DNA from: Lentzea sp.
Lineage (GTDB): Bacteria > Actinomycetota > Actinomycetes > Mycobacteriales > Pseudonocardiaceae
Reading direction: 5' to 3'
Assembly: GCA_030146905.1 (NCBI GenBank)
Contig: JASLAV010000195.1
Location: 1-7,877 of the forward strand
DNA length: 7,877 bases
Both the position numbers and the translations under genes were made by a program. This document shows positions 1 through 5,973 of the stretch, piece after piece. Within the stretch, counting starts at the first letter, position 1. Each line of letters begins with the position of its first letter. A model generated the notes under the pieces. It was not told the origin of the DNA, searched no databases, and saw only the letters and a list, made by a program, of their open reading frames with translations.

Positions 1-79
1 GCTGGTCGACCCGGCCCGGTGACGGGTGCGGTGGTGAGCCAACCGGCTGTATCGGGGACGAATCCAGTGAGTGACCTCG

Positions 80-85
80 TAGAAT
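80..85 (+). promoter_or_regulatory. Candidate -10 box (TAGAAT) upstream of the 66-aa gene
   Basis: TAGAAT differs from the TATAAT consensus at one position and fits the actinobacterial TANNNT pattern. Transcription would begin near base 92 and leave a leader of about 19 nt carrying the GGAGG ribosome site. No convincing -35 box lies 16-18 bp upstream, so this is a weak prediction from one hexamer. The hexamer also overlaps an alternative in-frame ATG at 84, which argues that the coding start is the later ATG at 111. Confidence 0.35.
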
Positions 86-110
86 GGAACGGACGCGAGA
101 GGAGGTCGCG

Positions 111-311
111 ATGTCCCAGCCTTATGTCGTGCGGTACGTCGGCGGTCCCCTCGACGGCCGGGTCGACTCGTTGCCGTCCACGCCGGACGACCCGAAGCAG
201 ACCGTGACGTACGTGCACCTGCACAGCGGGCCCAAGATCGTGCACGTCTACGACCTGTTCTACGCGGTCGAGTACGGCTGCGAGTACCGGTTGCGCGCGG
301 AGGAGGCCTGA
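111..311 (+). CDS. Small GGPLDG-motif hypothetical protein (66 aa)
   Basis: Function unknown. The 66-residue product has no signal peptide or membrane segment and should be cytosolic. Near the N-terminus it carries YVGGPLDGR (residues 9-17). Short proteins with a GGPLDG motif recur in actinobacterial and phage genomes, but I know of no assigned role. A middle section reads TYVHLHSGPKIVHVYDL (33-49), and the C-terminal part is rich in Tyr and acidic residues; the single Cys is residue 57. The ATG at 111 is chosen because GGAGG at 101-105 sits 5 nt before it. An in-frame ATG at 84 would add nine residues but has no ribosome site. The gene converges on the lipoprotein gene with only 3 bp between the two stop codons. 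Codon use is typical of the window. It looks like a real gene, without a function call. Confidence 0.72.
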   Translation: MSQPYVVRYVGGPLDGRVDSLPSTPDDPKQTVTYVHLHSGPKIVHVYDLFYAVEYGCEYRLRAEEA

Positions 312-314
312 GCC

Positions 315-782
315 TCACCGGCCGAGGTCGTCGGCTCGCAGCGTCGTCCTGACGGCCAGGGTGCCGAGGTTGATCTGCCAGGCGTGGTTCCAGCAGTCCT
401 CGCCGGTGCCACCACCGGTGTCGCACTGCGCGTCCGCGTAGGCCTCACGCGACTGGAAGACCTTCACGATGCCGGCCAGGGTCTTGCTGTAGCGGCTGGA
501 GTCGTCGCGCGCTCTGAGCACCGCGCCGAGTGCGGACACCACGTCGGCCTGGTTGCTGAGCCAGCCGGTGCACTCCGGCGTGCGCGCGGTCGTGGGGCCG
601 CACGGTTGTGGTGTGGACGTTCGCATCGCGGCGTCGAACTTCTCGTCCCACTCGTCCGCGAGGGCGCCGGGCGTGCTGGAACCCGTTGTCGCGCTGGTGG
701 TGGCCGGTGGCGGCGGTGCGGGGGACGTGGTGCAGCCGGCCAAGGTGGTGACAGCGGTGAGTGCGATCAGCGTTCGGCGCAT
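315..782 (-). CDS. Small secreted lipoprotein, hypothetical (155 aa)
   Basis: The N-terminus is a lipoprotein signal: Arg-Arg at residues 2-3, a short hydrophobic core, then the lipobox LAGC with lipidated Cys17. The mature protein should be anchored on the outer face of the membrane. Residues 18-40 are a Thr/Ser/Pro/Ala-rich tether. The rest (41-155) is a small, mainly helical domain with Cys at 61, 71, 120 and 130, an even number that suggests two disulfides. I recognise no family or catalytic motif, so the function is unknown. The ATG at 782 has a weak GAGAG element 8 nt upstream. An in-frame GTG at 791 is possible but adds only three residues before the signal peptide. The gene diverges from the DUF6319-like gene across about 160 bp and converges on the 66-residue gene. 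Confidence 0.8.
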   Translation of the reverse strand: MRRTLIALTAVTTLAGCTTSPAPPPPATTSATTGSSTPGALADEWDEKFDAAMRTSTPQPCGPTTARTPECTGWLSNQADVVSALGAVLRARDDSSRYSKTLAGIVKVFQSREAYADAQCDTGGGTGEDCWNHAWQINLGTLAVRTTLRADDLGR

Positions 783-825
783 CGTGCCCACTCTCGTTGT
801 CCTCGTCGTCGAGGGACGTCTTTCC

Positions 826-837
826 CGTGGTACCACG
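826..837. promoter_or_regulatory. 12-bp perfect palindrome in the divergent intergenic region
   Basis: CGTGGTACCACG reads identically on both strands and lies 43 bp upstream of the lipoprotein start and about 105 bp upstream of the DUF6319-like start. Its place in a divergent promoter region would suit an operator for a dimeric regulator. However, one or two palindromes of this length are expected by chance in a window this size, and no known regulator consensus matches clearly. Confidence 0.2.
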
Positions 838-941
838 CCGGGGGCACTCCGTGATGATCTTGATCCCACCCGGTGCTCAGAAATGTCAGGGCTGTAGGGC
901 ATGCTGGGGCACAGGTGTTCGAACGGTGGGGAGGCAGCGCG

Positions 942-1622
942 ATGGCGAAGAAGAGCGGGTTGTCGGCGGAGGACGTCGACGGCCTGCGCTCGCAGCTGGA
1001 CGGAGGCACCCAGCCGCTGGTGTGGTTCACGGCGGCGGCGGTGGGCATGGAGGAGGGCAGGTCGGCGAAGCTGCTGGCGTTCACCGATCCTCCCGAGGGC
1101 GATTTCATCCAGGTCCGGCCCACGGGCTCGAAGGACGAGATGTCCTTCTCCCCGGCCGAGCTGACGCTGGAGAAGCCGCCGCCGCGCAAGAAGCCGGCGA
1201 CCCCACCTCCCGCACCACCGGAGCCGCCGCGCGAGACCGAGATCATCCACCCCTACGTCCCGGAGGCGCCGGTGAAGCCCGCGACCCCGAAGCCGAAACC
1301 CGCCCCCGCAGAACCGGCCGCTGCGAAGCCCGCCCGCAAGCCGTCGGCGAAGAACGCCGTCCCCGAGGTCACCGTCACGCTGGTGTCGGTGGGCGAGGGC
1401 GAATGGGTCGTCGAGGTCATGCAGGGCACGCGCAAGACGGTCCGCCCGACCCCGGTGCCCCCGGCAGCCGTGGCGCAGGCCGCGAAGCTGCTCACGCCCG
1501 AGGTGGCCGAGATCGTCGAGGGCGTCCTGAACGCGGCGCGTGCACAGCAGCTTGCCCGTGTGGAGCAGTTGCGCGCCGAACTGGAGGCAGCGCAGAAGGC
1601 TCTGGAGGAACTGGGCGCGTAG
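942..1622 (+). CDS. DUF6319-like protein with Pro/Lys-rich linker and C-terminal coiled coil (226 aa)
   Basis: Three parts are visible. The N-terminal domain (about residues 5-77) contains PLVWFTAAAVGMEEGRSAK and a segment EGDFIQVRPTGSKDEMSFSPAEL, which resemble the actinobacterial DUF6319 family as I remember it; that assignment is from memory. Residues 78-140 form a linker rich in Pro, Lys and Ala (for example KPATPKPKPAPAEPAAAKPARK), probably disordered and basic. The C-terminal part (141-226) opens with a short strand-rich stretch (VTVTLVSVGEGEWVVEVMQG) and ends in Ala/Leu/Glu helices, 195-225, with coiled-coil character. There is no signal peptide, so it should be cytoplasmic. The basic linker plus coiled coil would suit a nucleic-acid-associated or scaffold protein, but that is inference. 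The ATG at 942 follows GGGGAGG (928-934) by 7 nt. A strong hairpin lies 17 nt after the stop codon. Confidence 0.85.
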   Translation: MAKKSGLSAEDVDGLRSQLDGGTQPLVWFTAAAVGMEEGRSAKLLAFTDPPEGDFIQVRPTGSKDEMSFSPAELTLEKPPPRKKPATPPPAPPEPPRETEIIHPYVPEAPVKPATPKPKPAPAEPAAAKPARKPSAKNAVPEVTVTLVSVGEGEWVVEVMQGTRKTVRPTPVPPAAVAQAAKLLTPEVAEIVEGVLNAARAQQLARVEQLRAELEAAQKALEELGA

Positions 1623-1639
1623 CTCCGTCACGGGCCGCG

Positions 1640-1666
1640 ACGCCTGGGGTGGTTGTCCCCGGGCGT
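1640..1666 (+). terminator. Hairpin terminator candidate after the DUF6319-like gene
   Basis: Arms at 1640-1649 and 1657-1666 pair over 10 bp with one G-U pair around a 7-nt loop (TGGTTGT). The hairpin starts 17 nt after the TAG stop. No U-tract follows, which is common for actinobacterial hairpin terminators. The position and stem strength support termination of the upstream gene. Confidence 0.6.
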
Positions 1667-1996
1667 TCGGGTGAGAGGGCTTCCCAGAGGTGGTGCCGGG
1701 GCGGACCGTGGGATGTGCGGAGGTCCCGCGCAGGTCCGACTTGGAGGACGGGGAGGCCCTGATGGGTACGTGTGGGTGCTGTTCCGGGTGCACGGGTCCC
1801 GGCTGCGGCTGCTGTTCCAGCTGCTGACACGAAGATTCGGCGGGGAGCTCTTCCGTTGTGGTGACGCGGGAAGGCTCCCCGTTTCCGTGTTCGGGGACTT
1901 TTCTGTCAGACCCCGTGAGTACGTTGGGATGCGAGGGGTTCCCGGTTCGGGGGACGCCTGCGGGAGCGTGCGCCGGGGGCTTTTGGGCTGGTGGCC

Positions 1997-2016
1997 GGGT
2001 TCTGGGCCGGGCGGGG
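1997..2016 (+). other. Putative G-quadruplex motif
   Basis: Four runs of at least three G (1997-1999, 2004-2006, 2009-2011, 2013-2016) are separated by loops of 4, 2 and 1 nt, which fits the canonical G3+N1-7 pattern on the + strand. More G runs flank it at 1975-1979, 1985-1987, 2026-2029 and 2047-2050. Such motifs arise often in GC-rich DNA, so folding and function are unproven. Confidence 0.55.
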
Positions 2017-2081
2017 AGTGCGGCTGGGGAGGTCGCGGCGCGGACCGGGGTTGGGTCAGGCCAGGTGGGGCGGACCAGGTC

Positions 2082-2111
2082 GAACTGGAGCGGGCCGAAC
2101 TGGAGCGGGCC
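2082..2111 (+). repeat. 15-bp perfect tandem repeat, two copies
   Basis: The unit GAACTGGAGCGGGCC occurs at 2082-2096 and again at 2097-2111 without a mismatch. A degenerate third unit (GAGCAGGTTGAGCTG) follows at 2112-2126. The unit is five codons long and stays in frame in any reading (AELER on +, GPLQF on -), but the surrounding sequence does not look coding. It is best read as a short intergenic repeat from slippage. Confidence 0.7.
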
Positions 2112-2377
2112 GAGCAGGTTGAGCTGTGCTGGGGTGAGCCGGGCCGGACAACGCCGGGTCGGTCTGGGCTGGGCCCATGACCGGTCGAGCCGGGTCGCGT
2201 CGGAAGCTGCTGACTGCACCGAGTCGCGATGCGCCGAACCGAGGCTCGCCACGCCAAGCCGGACTTACGCTGGCCGGTCCGCATCCGAGACGGGGCTGAC
2301 CACACCGCGCCGTGCTGGACCCTGTGTTGGACCGAGCCAGTCACGCCCACAAAGTGCTCAACCACGCCGAACCCGAA

Positions 2378-2404
2378 CCGTGCCCGGCGGAGCGCCGGGC
2401 ACGG
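2378..2404 (-). terminator. Strong hairpin terminator of the TAP-like hydrolase gene
   Basis: A perfect 12-bp inverted repeat (CCGTGCCCGGCG / CGCCGGGCACGG) with a 3-nt loop at 2390-2392 begins 6 nt beyond the hydrolase stop codon on the - strand. Eleven of the 12 pairs are G-C or C-G. No U-tract follows (the next bases on the - strand are TTCGGGTTCG), so it would be a hairpin-only terminator. The same structure could stop transcription arriving from the + side. Confidence 0.82.
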
Positions 2405-2410
2405 GGCCGG

Positions 2411-3961
2411 TCAGGGCGGGCAGACGGTGCCGTTCGACGGCACCTTCGCGTCGATCAGGTAGTCCCGCACGGCCGTGGTCGCACAACCGGACAGAGCCAG
2501 CGCGCCGTGCCCGCTGCCCTGCCAGCCGATCAACGCCGACCCCGGCAGCCGCTGCGCCGCGTGCTCGGTGCCCGGTGCGGGCGTCGCGGGGTCGTTGGCC
2601 GTGCTCAGCACGACGATGGGCGGTGCGCTCTTCAGCGCTTCCAGCTTCTCCGCCTTGGGCGGCGGGAACGGGTTGCAGTGCAGCAGCTGGCGGGCGTACA
2701 GGGCGCCGAACATCGAGTACTTGCCCTGCCAGTCGGCGCTCAGCGCCTTCACGCGGTCCGGTGGGATGCGGGTGGAGGTGTCGTTGCAGCCGATCACCAG
2801 GCCCGCGTCGAAGCGGGGCGGGGTGTCGTCGAGGTCGTTCACGATCGGGTCCAGCAGGGCGAAGAGGCCGGCTGCGTCACCGGCGCGTGCCTTCACCAGC
2901 GCGTCGGCCAGTGCCGGCCAGCGGCTTCGGTCGGCCAGGCCGGTGGTGATCGCGTTCAGGGCCGAGCCCGGCGTGAGGTCCACGTACTCGCCGCGGACGC
3001 GCGTCGTGCGCAGCTGGGTCAGCAGGGCCTGCACGTCCTCGCGGGGGTTCGTCAGGGCGCAGTTGCGGATCTTGCAGTCGCGGGCGAACGCCTCGAACGT
3101 CGCCTCTGCCGCCACCGCGCGGGACTCCAGGACGCCGACCTGGTCGAGCGTCGGGTCCGGGGCGCCGTCGAGCACCGTGCGGCCGATGCGGTTCGGGTAG
3201 CGCTGGGCGTAGGTCGTGAGCACGCGGGAGCCCTCGCCCACGCCGATCGCGTTGAGGCGGTCGGTGCCGAGGTAGTCGCGGAGGCGTTCGAGGTCGGCGG
3301 CGGCGCGCCACGAGTCGAACGCGGTCAGCCTGCCTTCGAGGTCGAGCACGCACTCCTGCGACGCCTCACCCGCGGCGACGACGAGGCTCGACTGCTCGGT
3401 CTCGGCCGGGTCGTACTCGATGAGCTGTGCGCGCGTTGTCTGCGGTACGCACGACATGCCGTCCGAACGGCCCGTGCCGCGGCGGTCCACGCCGATGAGC
3501 GTGTACGTGCTGAGGAGTTCCTTCGGCAACGCCGCCGCCAGCCGTGCCGCCTTCACCGTGCCGGGCTCGCCGCCGGGGTCGTTCACCACGACCAGCGCGC
3601 TCTTGCCCGTGCCGACGCGCATCAGCGCGATGCCGATCGTGCCGCGTCCCGGACGTCCCGGCGGGTCCAGCACGGCGGTCATGCGCGTGCACTCGTAGGT
3701 CTGGTCAGTCTGGGGAGCGTCGGCGCCGATGCGGTCCTTCATCTGCTCGTTGCACGGCGACCACGCGAGTGTGTCCTTCTTGTACTCGCTGAGCGGCGGC
3801 ACGGGTTGCGGTCCCACGAACGCGCTCTGGTCGACCGGCCCGTTCTCCTCGCCCTTCACCGCGATCACCGGCCTGGTCGAGGGTCCCGCGCTGCACGCCG
3901 TCAGCACGCTCACTGCCAACAGGGCCAAGGCAGCGCGACGCACAGAATTCCTCGCTCTCAT
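2411..3961 (-). CDS. Lipoprotein alpha/beta hydrolase, tripeptidyl aminopeptidase-like, nucleophile Ser apparently replaced by Gly (516 aa)
   Basis: A secreted lipoprotein of the TAP/SlpD/SlpE and mycobacterial Rv2672/Hip1-type hydrolase family, normally cell-envelope serine peptidases that remove short N-terminal peptides. Residues 1-23 are a lipoprotein signal ending in LTAC (Cys23). The family block is clear: NDPGGEPG oxyanion region (127-134), GVDRRGTGRSDG (157-168), nucleophile elbow (238-248), VLDGAPDP (263-270), and a TAP-like C-terminal domain with catalytic-type Asp457 (NDPATP) and His485 (GSGHG). The elbow reads IGVGEGSRVL where relatives have IGxSxGT. Spacing to the following YAQRYP is unchanged, so Gly242 (GGC, 3236-3238) takes the Ser place. 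Ser245 is nearby but three residues on. Ten further Cys suggest five disulfides. The ATG at 3961 has GGAG 5 nt upstream; a GTG at 3967 is the alternative. Activity is therefore in doubt, while the fold call is firm. Confidence 0.92.
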   Translation of the reverse strand: MRARNSVRRAALALLAVSVLTACSAGPSTRPVIAVKGEENGPVDQSAFVGPQPVPPLSEYKKDTLAWSPCNEQMKDRIGADAPQTDQTYECTRMTAVLDPPGRPGRGTIGIALMRVGTGKSALVVVNDPGGEPGTVKAARLAAALPKELLSTYTLIGVDRRGTGRSDGMSCVPQTTRAQLIEYDPAETEQSSLVVAAGEASQECVLDLEGRLTAFDSWRAAADLERLRDYLGTDRLNAIGVGEGSRVLTTYAQRYPNRIGRTVLDGAPDPTLDQVGVLESRAVAAEATFEAFARDCKIRNCALTNPREDVQALLTQLRTTRVRGEYVDLTPGSALNAITTGLADRSRWPALADALVKARAGDAAGLFALLDPIVNDLDDTPPRFDAGLVIGCNDTSTRIPPDRVKALSADWQGKYSMFGALYARQLLHCNPFPPPKAEKLEALKSAPPIVVLSTANDPATPAPGTEHAAQRLPGSALIGWQGSGHGALALSGCATTAVRDYLIDAKVPSNGTVCPP

Positions 3962-4025
3962 CCACACTCCGGGAACACGAGCCTCGCATTTCGAAGGTGA
4001 GAATCCAGTGAGTCAGGATGGGTTC

Positions 4026-4895
4026 ATGTCCCACGCCGACCGTCTCCCCGTCGCCAGGCTCATGGGTGGCATTCCGCCGACGGCTCTGGTGTTGCTCGGC
4101 ATCGTCAGCGTGCAGGTGGGCGCGGCCGTCGCGAAGCAGTTGTTCGCGACGGCCGGCGCGGTCGGCACCGTGACGTTGCGCCTGGTCGTCGCCGCGATCG
4201 TGCTGATGGCGATCTGGCGCCCGTCGTTGCGGATGGACCGCCGCACCCTGGGGGTCGTGCTCACGTACGGCGTGGTGCTCGCGGCGATGAACCTCTGCTT
4301 CTACTCCGCGATCGAACGCATCCCGCTCGGCGTCGCCGTGACCATCGAGTTCCTCGGACCGCTCGCGGTGGCCGTCGCGGGTTCGCGGCGCTGGCTCGAC
4401 GGCGTGTGGGTGTTGCTCGCGGGCCTCGGAGTGGTGCTGCTCACACGCGTGGAGGGCGGTCTGTTGTGGACGGGCGTGCTCTTCGCGCTGGCCGCTGGTG
4501 CCTTGTGGGCGGCGTACATCCTCGTGACGGCCAAGCTCGGCAGCACCACCAGCGACGGCAACGGGCTCGCCCTCGCGATGGTGGTGGGCGCGGCGGTCGC
4601 GCTGCCGTTCGGCATCACCTCCGCCGGCACCGCGATGCTCGACCCGGTGGTGCTGGCGGCGGCGGTCGCGGTCGCGTTGATGTCGTCGGTGATCCCGTAC
4701 TCGCTGGAGCTGGAGGCGCTGCGACGCATGCCGCCACGCGTGTTCGGCATCCTGATGTCGCTGGAACCCGCGGTCGCGGCGGTGGCGGGCCTGGTGCTCC
4801 TCGGCGAACACCTCAAACCGGTGCAGTGGGCCGCCGTCTGCTGTGTCGTGGTCGCGTCGGTCGGGGCGACGAGATCGGCCAGGCCCGAGGTCTAA
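4026..4895 (+). CDS. EamA-family exporter, RhtA type (289 aa)
   Basis: A drug/metabolite-transporter superfamily permease with about ten membrane helices in two EamA repeats (roughly residues 17-140 and 147-281). RhtA-type hallmarks are present: NLCFYSAIERIPLGVAV then EFLGPL (89-113) in the first half, and PYSLELEALRRMP, FGILMSLEPA and LGEHL (224-263) in the second. Characterised RhtA exports threonine and homoserine in E. coli; the substrate here cannot be read from sequence and may be another amino acid or metabolite. The ATG at 4026 has AGGA (4015-4018) 7 nt upstream; an in-frame GTG at 4008 with GGTGAG before it is the alternative. It diverges from the hydrolase gene across 64 bp. Its TAA (4893-4895) interlocks with the TAG of the convergent ligase gene, so there is no room for a terminator between them. 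Confidence 0.93.
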   Translation: MSHADRLPVARLMGGIPPTALVLLGIVSVQVGAAVAKQLFATAGAVGTVTLRLVVAAIVLMAIWRPSLRMDRRTLGVVLTYGVVLAAMNLCFYSAIERIPLGVAVTIEFLGPLAVAVAGSRRWLDGVWVLLAGLGVVLLTRVEGGLLWTGVLFALAAGALWAAYILVTAKLGSTTSDGNGLALAMVVGAAVALPFGITSAGTAMLDPVVLAAAVAVALMSSVIPYSLELEALRRMPPRVFGILMSLEPAVAAVAGLVLLGEHLKPVQWAAVCCVVVASVGATRSARPEV

Positions 4896-5962
4896 CGGGG
4901 CCGCAGCTCGCCCTTCAGCACCGAGGCCACGTCGTAGCGGGCCGGGATCTCCAGCTGGTCGTAGCGGCACGACAGCGGCTCGCGGTCAGGGCGCCACCGC
5001 GCGAACTGGCCGTTGTGGCGCAACCGCACCGGCTGCTCGCCCTCCGTCTGCGTGTAGTGGATCTCCAGCACCCGCTCCGGCCGCAGCGCCACGTACTCGG
5101 CCTGCTTGCCGCGCCACCGGTTGATCTCGCCGGGGATGCGCTGGCCCGGCTGGGGGTTCGCCCACGGGTGGTCGTCCGACTCGGTGATCAACGGCGCGAG
5201 CTCGGTGGCCAGCTCCCGGCGTTCGGCCGCCTTGAACGAGCCGCAGACGCCGATGTGGTGCAGCATGTCGTCGGAGTCGTAGACGCCGAGCAGCAGCGAA
5301 CCGACGGCGGTGCCCGGTTCGGTGTCCTTGTGCCAGCGCAGGCCCGCGAGCACGACGTCCGCGGTACGCGCGTGCTTCACCTTGATCATCGAGCGCTTGC
5401 CCGGCGTGTACGGGCCGTCCGACGGCTTGCCCATCACGCCGTCCAGACCGGCGCCCTCGAACAGCGCGAACCACTGGCGTGCCGTCTCGACCGACGTCGT
5501 CGCGGGCGTGATGTTGAGACCGGGCAGCTCCAGCAACGCCTCGCGGCGGGCGATCGTCGGCGACTCCAGCAGCACCTCTGACCCCAGTGCGAGCAGGTCG
5601 AACGCGACGAACGTCGCCGGCGTCGACTCCGACAGCATCGTCACCCGCGAGGCGGCGGGGTGGATGCGTTCGGACAACGCGTCGAAGTCCAGCTCGTCGT
5701 TCTTCGCCACCACGAGCTCGCCGTCGACGACCACGCGTTCCGGCAGCACGTCGAGCATCGAGGCGACGACCTCGGGGAAGTAGCGGTTGAGCGGCTTGCC
5801 GCTGCGGGACTGCAGGAGGACCTCGTCACCGGCGCGGAACACCACGCAGCGGAACCCGTCCCACTTCGGCTCGAAGAACAGGTTCGCGTCGTCCGGGATG
5901 CCGTTCACCGCGGTGGCGAGCATCGGCTGCAACGGCGGCGTCAACGGTAGGTCCACGCGCAC
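4892..5962 (-). CDS. ligC: ATP-dependent DNA ligase, LigC type (356 aa)
   Basis: Seals DNA nicks using ATP through a lysyl-AMP intermediate. The stand-alone LigC type in actinobacteria acts as a repair ligase, with reported roles in base excision repair and back-up end joining. The adenylation domain (about 1-200) shows the ligase motifs in order: KWDGFR with nucleophile Lys33, SRSG (52-55), DGELV (80-84), FVAFDLLAL (118-126), EGAGLDGVMGK (169-179) and IKVKH (193-197). The OB-fold domain (about 200-356) ends with a RLRH...RWRPD motif VI-like segment. Length is that of mycobacterial LigC, with no LigD polymerase or nuclease domain. The start is a GTG at 5962, with AGAGG 6 nt upstream; an ATG at 5964 is out of frame. 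The gene follows the reductase by 11 bp on the same strand and is probably co-transcribed. No Ku gene is in the window. Confidence 0.95.
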   Translation of the reverse strand: MRVDLPLTPPLQPMLATAVNGIPDDANLFFEPKWDGFRCVVFRAGDEVLLQSRSGKPLNRYFPEVVASMLDVLPERVVVDGELVVAKNDELDFDALSERIHPAASRVTMLSESTPATFVAFDLLALGSEVLLESPTIARREALLELPGLNITPATTSVETARQWFALFEGAGLDGVMGKPSDGPYTPGKRSMIKVKHARTADVVLAGLRWHKDTEPGTAVGSLLLGVYDSDDMLHHIGVCGSFKAAERRELATELAPLITESDDHPWANPQPGQRIPGEINRWRGKQAEYVALRPERVLEIHYTQTEGEQPVRLRHNGQFARWRPDREPLSCRYDQLEIPARYDVASVLKGELRPR

Positions 5963-5973
5963 ATCCTGCCTCT

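Larger units (their letters stand above)
1623..2410. other. Gene-free 788-bp spacer with strong strand composition bias
   Basis: I see no convincing gene here. The open frames on both strands (for example 1653-2180 + and 1628-2365 -) give low-complexity Gly/Arg or Ser/Pro/Arg/Thr products with no domain, no good ribosome site and no consistent third-position G/C preference. The + strand is rich in G over C from about 1640 to 2170 (bases 1741-1800 hold 28 G and 13 C by hand count). The bias reverses toward the 3' end (2341-2400 holds 26 C and 17 G). The spacer is bounded by hairpins at 1640-1666 and 2378-2404 and contains a G-quadruplex motif and a 15-bp tandem repeat. Convergent transcription enters it from both sides. 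It could hide a non-coding RNA or a decayed gene, but neither is shown. Confidence 0.7.

Noticed and set aside
1..22. A possible C-terminal end of an upstream gene (frame 2 reads LVDPAR then TGA at 20-22)
   Set aside because: Seven codons are too few to support a gene call from this window alone.
917..924. GTTCGAAC palindrome resembling an SOS box or a tRNA T-loop
   Set aside because: The actinobacterial LexA site has GAAC and GTTC half-sites in the opposite order with a spacer, and no T-stem or other tRNA arm can be formed around it.
1653..2180. A 175-codon + strand open frame in the spacer
   Set aside because: It is Gly/Arg/Trp-rich with mixed third positions, no clear ribosome site and no recognisable domain.
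315..2252. A 645-codon open frame on the - strand
   Set aside because: Only the last 155 codons (315-782) form a real gene with a lipobox. The upstream extension is antisense to the DUF6319-like gene and the skewed spacer, and gives low-complexity Pro/Arg/Ser and Leu/Arg/Gly-rich sequence.
1628..2365. A 245-codon - strand open frame in the spacer
   Set aside because: It is dominated by Ser, Pro, Arg and Thr, as expected from reading a skewed GC-rich region in the wrong frame, and it runs through the hairpin at 1640-1666.
2312..4000. A 562-codon + strand open frame opposite the hydrolase
   Set aside because: It is antisense to a gene with clear family motifs, and its product is Arg/Ala/Val/His-rich low complexity.
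3705..4970. A 421-codon - strand open frame opposite the exporter
   Set aside because: The product is an Arg/His/Glu-rich shadow of the exporter gene, with no motif.
4892..5962. A LigD/Ku non-homologous end-joining locus
   Set aside because: The ligase has no polymerase or phosphoesterase domain and no Ku gene is in the window.
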